Positions 5,474 through 6,065 of a stretch of 6,065 bases of DNA are shown in pieces (within the stretch, counting starts at the first letter, position 1; the number at the start of each line of letters is the position of its first letter). The stretch is from JBLHGU01 sp047615875. Lineage in GTDB: Bacteria; Pseudomonadota; Gammaproteobacteria; Arenicellales; CAJQKF01. The stretch spans positions 1-6,065 of the forward strand of contig JBLHGU010000282.1 in NCBI GenBank assembly GCA_047615875.1, written 5' to 3'. A program made the position numbers and the translations under genes. The notes under the pieces are model-generated. The model had not been told where the DNA came from. It worked only from the letters and a program-made list of their open reading frames with translations, and did no database searches.

Positions 5474-5701
5474 ATGGCTCTATTAAAGTTAACGGTTAAC
5501 AATCATCCCGGTGTGCTGCCCCATGTTTGTGGTTTGTTCAAGCGCCGAGCCTATAACCTTGAAGGTGTGATGGTTCACCCTATAGCCGGAGGTCAAGATA
5601 AACACAACAGAATGCGGTTATTGGTCAACGAAGAAGCTCGTTTACCACAATTATTTCTGCAAACTGAAAAATTGATAGACGTAATCAACATCGAACAATA
5701 A
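5474..5701 (+). CDS. ilvN: Acetolactate synthase small (regulatory) subunit, ACT domain
   Basis: The 75-residue protein is one ACT domain closely matching E. coli IlvN: TVNNHPGVLPHVCGLFKRRAYNLEGV is shared nearly residue for residue (positions 7-32). In this family the subunit binds the catalytic IlvB chain, raises its activity and confers feedback inhibition by valine. Gly13 and Asn28 correspond to the conserved valine-pocket positions of IlvN/IlvH. The beta-strand region LLVNEEARL and the final helix before DVINIEQ complete the fold. E. coli IlvN has about 20 more residues (96 in all); that tail is missing here, with no obvious continuation after the TAA. It starts 11 bases after the ilvB remnant's stop with only AAAAAGA as a weak ribosome site, suggesting translational coupling. 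Its partner in this operon is destroyed; it may serve another acetolactate synthase or be on its way out. Confidence 0.92.
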   Translation: MALLKLTVNNHPGVLPHVCGLFKRRAYNLEGVMVHPIAGGQDKHNRMRLLVNEEARLPQLFLQTEKLIDVINIEQ

Positions 5702-5747
5702 AGAGCTGGTAAGTAGTGTAGAGGCGCGCCCGTCAGGAAAATATAGA

Positions 5748-5882
5748 ATGCACTGCAAAGCGAAAAGGCCCAAAATAGTGGTTCCCGAAGTAGCGCAGCT
5801 TCGTATGCCTGAAGTTAAGCGCCTGATATACTTACCTGATTACCCCTGTGGCTCAGCTAGTGGGCCAGTAAGTGACACATAA
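5748..5882 (+). CDS. Small ORF, hypothetical protein
   Basis: This is a 44-codon frame starting with ATG, with AGGA (5735-5738) nine bases upstream. The peptide reads MHCKAKRPKIVVPEVAQL, then RMPEVKRLIYLPDYPCG, and ends GPVSDT; it is basic at the N-terminus, with no signal peptide or membrane segment. I do not recognise it. It lies between ilvN and the transposase, in the region where the left end of the insertion sequence is expected, so it may span the element boundary and be meaningless. Confidence 0.22.
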   Translation: MHCKAKRPKIVVPEVAQLRMPEVKRLIYLPDYPCGSASGPVSDT

Positions 5883-5912
5883 TGAAATCCTGAAAACAAG
5901 CAGGAAAGTGTT

Positions 5913-6065
5913 ATTTCAAGAAACCAGGTTCAATTCCAAAAAGGAATCAGTTTACCCGAGTTTTTGAAGCAATATGGTACACAGGAACAGTGTCACACTG
6001 CACTTTTCAATTGGCGTTGGCCAGATGACTTCAACTGTCCCGAATGTGGACACAAGGAGCATTGT
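5913..6065 (+). CDS. IS1595-like transposase, N-terminal part (runs off the window)
   Basis: The frame reads SRNQVQFQKGISLPEFLKQ, then YGTQEQCHTALFNWRWP, then FNCPECGHKEHC, at which point the window ends. This is the usual N-terminus of IS1595-type transposases: a VQFQKG-SLPEFL entry, a YGT-EEQC helix, a WRWP-x-x-F segment and the first CxxC of the zinc ribbon. The rest, including the DDE/N-type catalytic domain, is outside. No ATG is in frame: codons are open from 5886 after a TGA at 5883, and the family start falls on ATT at 5913, with AGGA (5902-5905) seven bases upstream. Either ATT is used, as in a few bacterial genes, or the start codon has mutated and the copy is dead. The left terminal inverted repeat should lie in 5702-5900, but I cannot identify it without the right end. 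Confidence 0.85.
   Translation, partial: MSRNQVQFQKGISLPEFLKQYGTQEQCHTALFNWRWPDDFNCPECGHKEHC

Noticed and set aside
1..6065. CRISPR array, tRNA or rRNA genes, toxin-antitoxin pair or defence system
   Set aside because: No regularly spaced repeats, no RNA gene landmarks and no matching protein families are visible in the window.

Overview
The window looks like a stretch of a gammaproteobacterial chromosome. The evidence is a PepB-type (not PepA-type) M17 aminopeptidase that aligns almost end to end with the enterobacterial protein as I remember it, and an ilvBN-type locus with a valine-rich leader peptide and attenuator. I cannot name a genus. Only about 73% of the window is coding. Several gaps of 200-500 bases, one gutted gene and an insertion-sequence transposase suggest a locus that is eroding.

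Layout. The 3' end of a dienelactone hydrolase family gene (+) enters at the left edge. A convergent group II PLP-dependent amino acid decarboxylase (-) follows at 297-1790. After about 340 bases without a clear gene comes an N-acyl-ornithine carbamoyltransferase of the arginine pathway (-, 2134-3135). A 497-base gap with inverted repeats precedes pepB (-, 3633-4919). PepB faces away from a valine-responsive attenuator (5134-5281) that leads into an ilvB remnant and ilvN (+). The window ends inside an IS1595-like transposase (+).

How the genes work together. The three minus-strand genes are far apart (331-497 bases) and are probably separate transcription units. One is an arginine biosynthesis enzyme without other arg genes in view, one a cytosolic aminopeptidase, and one an orphan decarboxylase. 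The plus-strand unit is the most informative. Leader peptide MVLVVVYDHCC, a competing antiterminator and a CGAAAG-looped terminator precede an acetolactate synthase operon, but the catalytic subunit has lost about nine tenths of its length. The loss is in frame, apparently by recombination between two copies of the sequence for Pro-Gly-Gly-Ala-Asn, near the N- and C-termini of IlvB. The regulatory ACT subunit IlvN survives.

I see no CRISPR array, tRNA, rRNA, toxin-antitoxin pair or recognisable defence system. The observations most worth a second look are the ilvB internal deletion behind an intact-looking attenuator, and the specificity-determining residues of the carbamoyltransferase, which point away from classical acetylornithine specificity.
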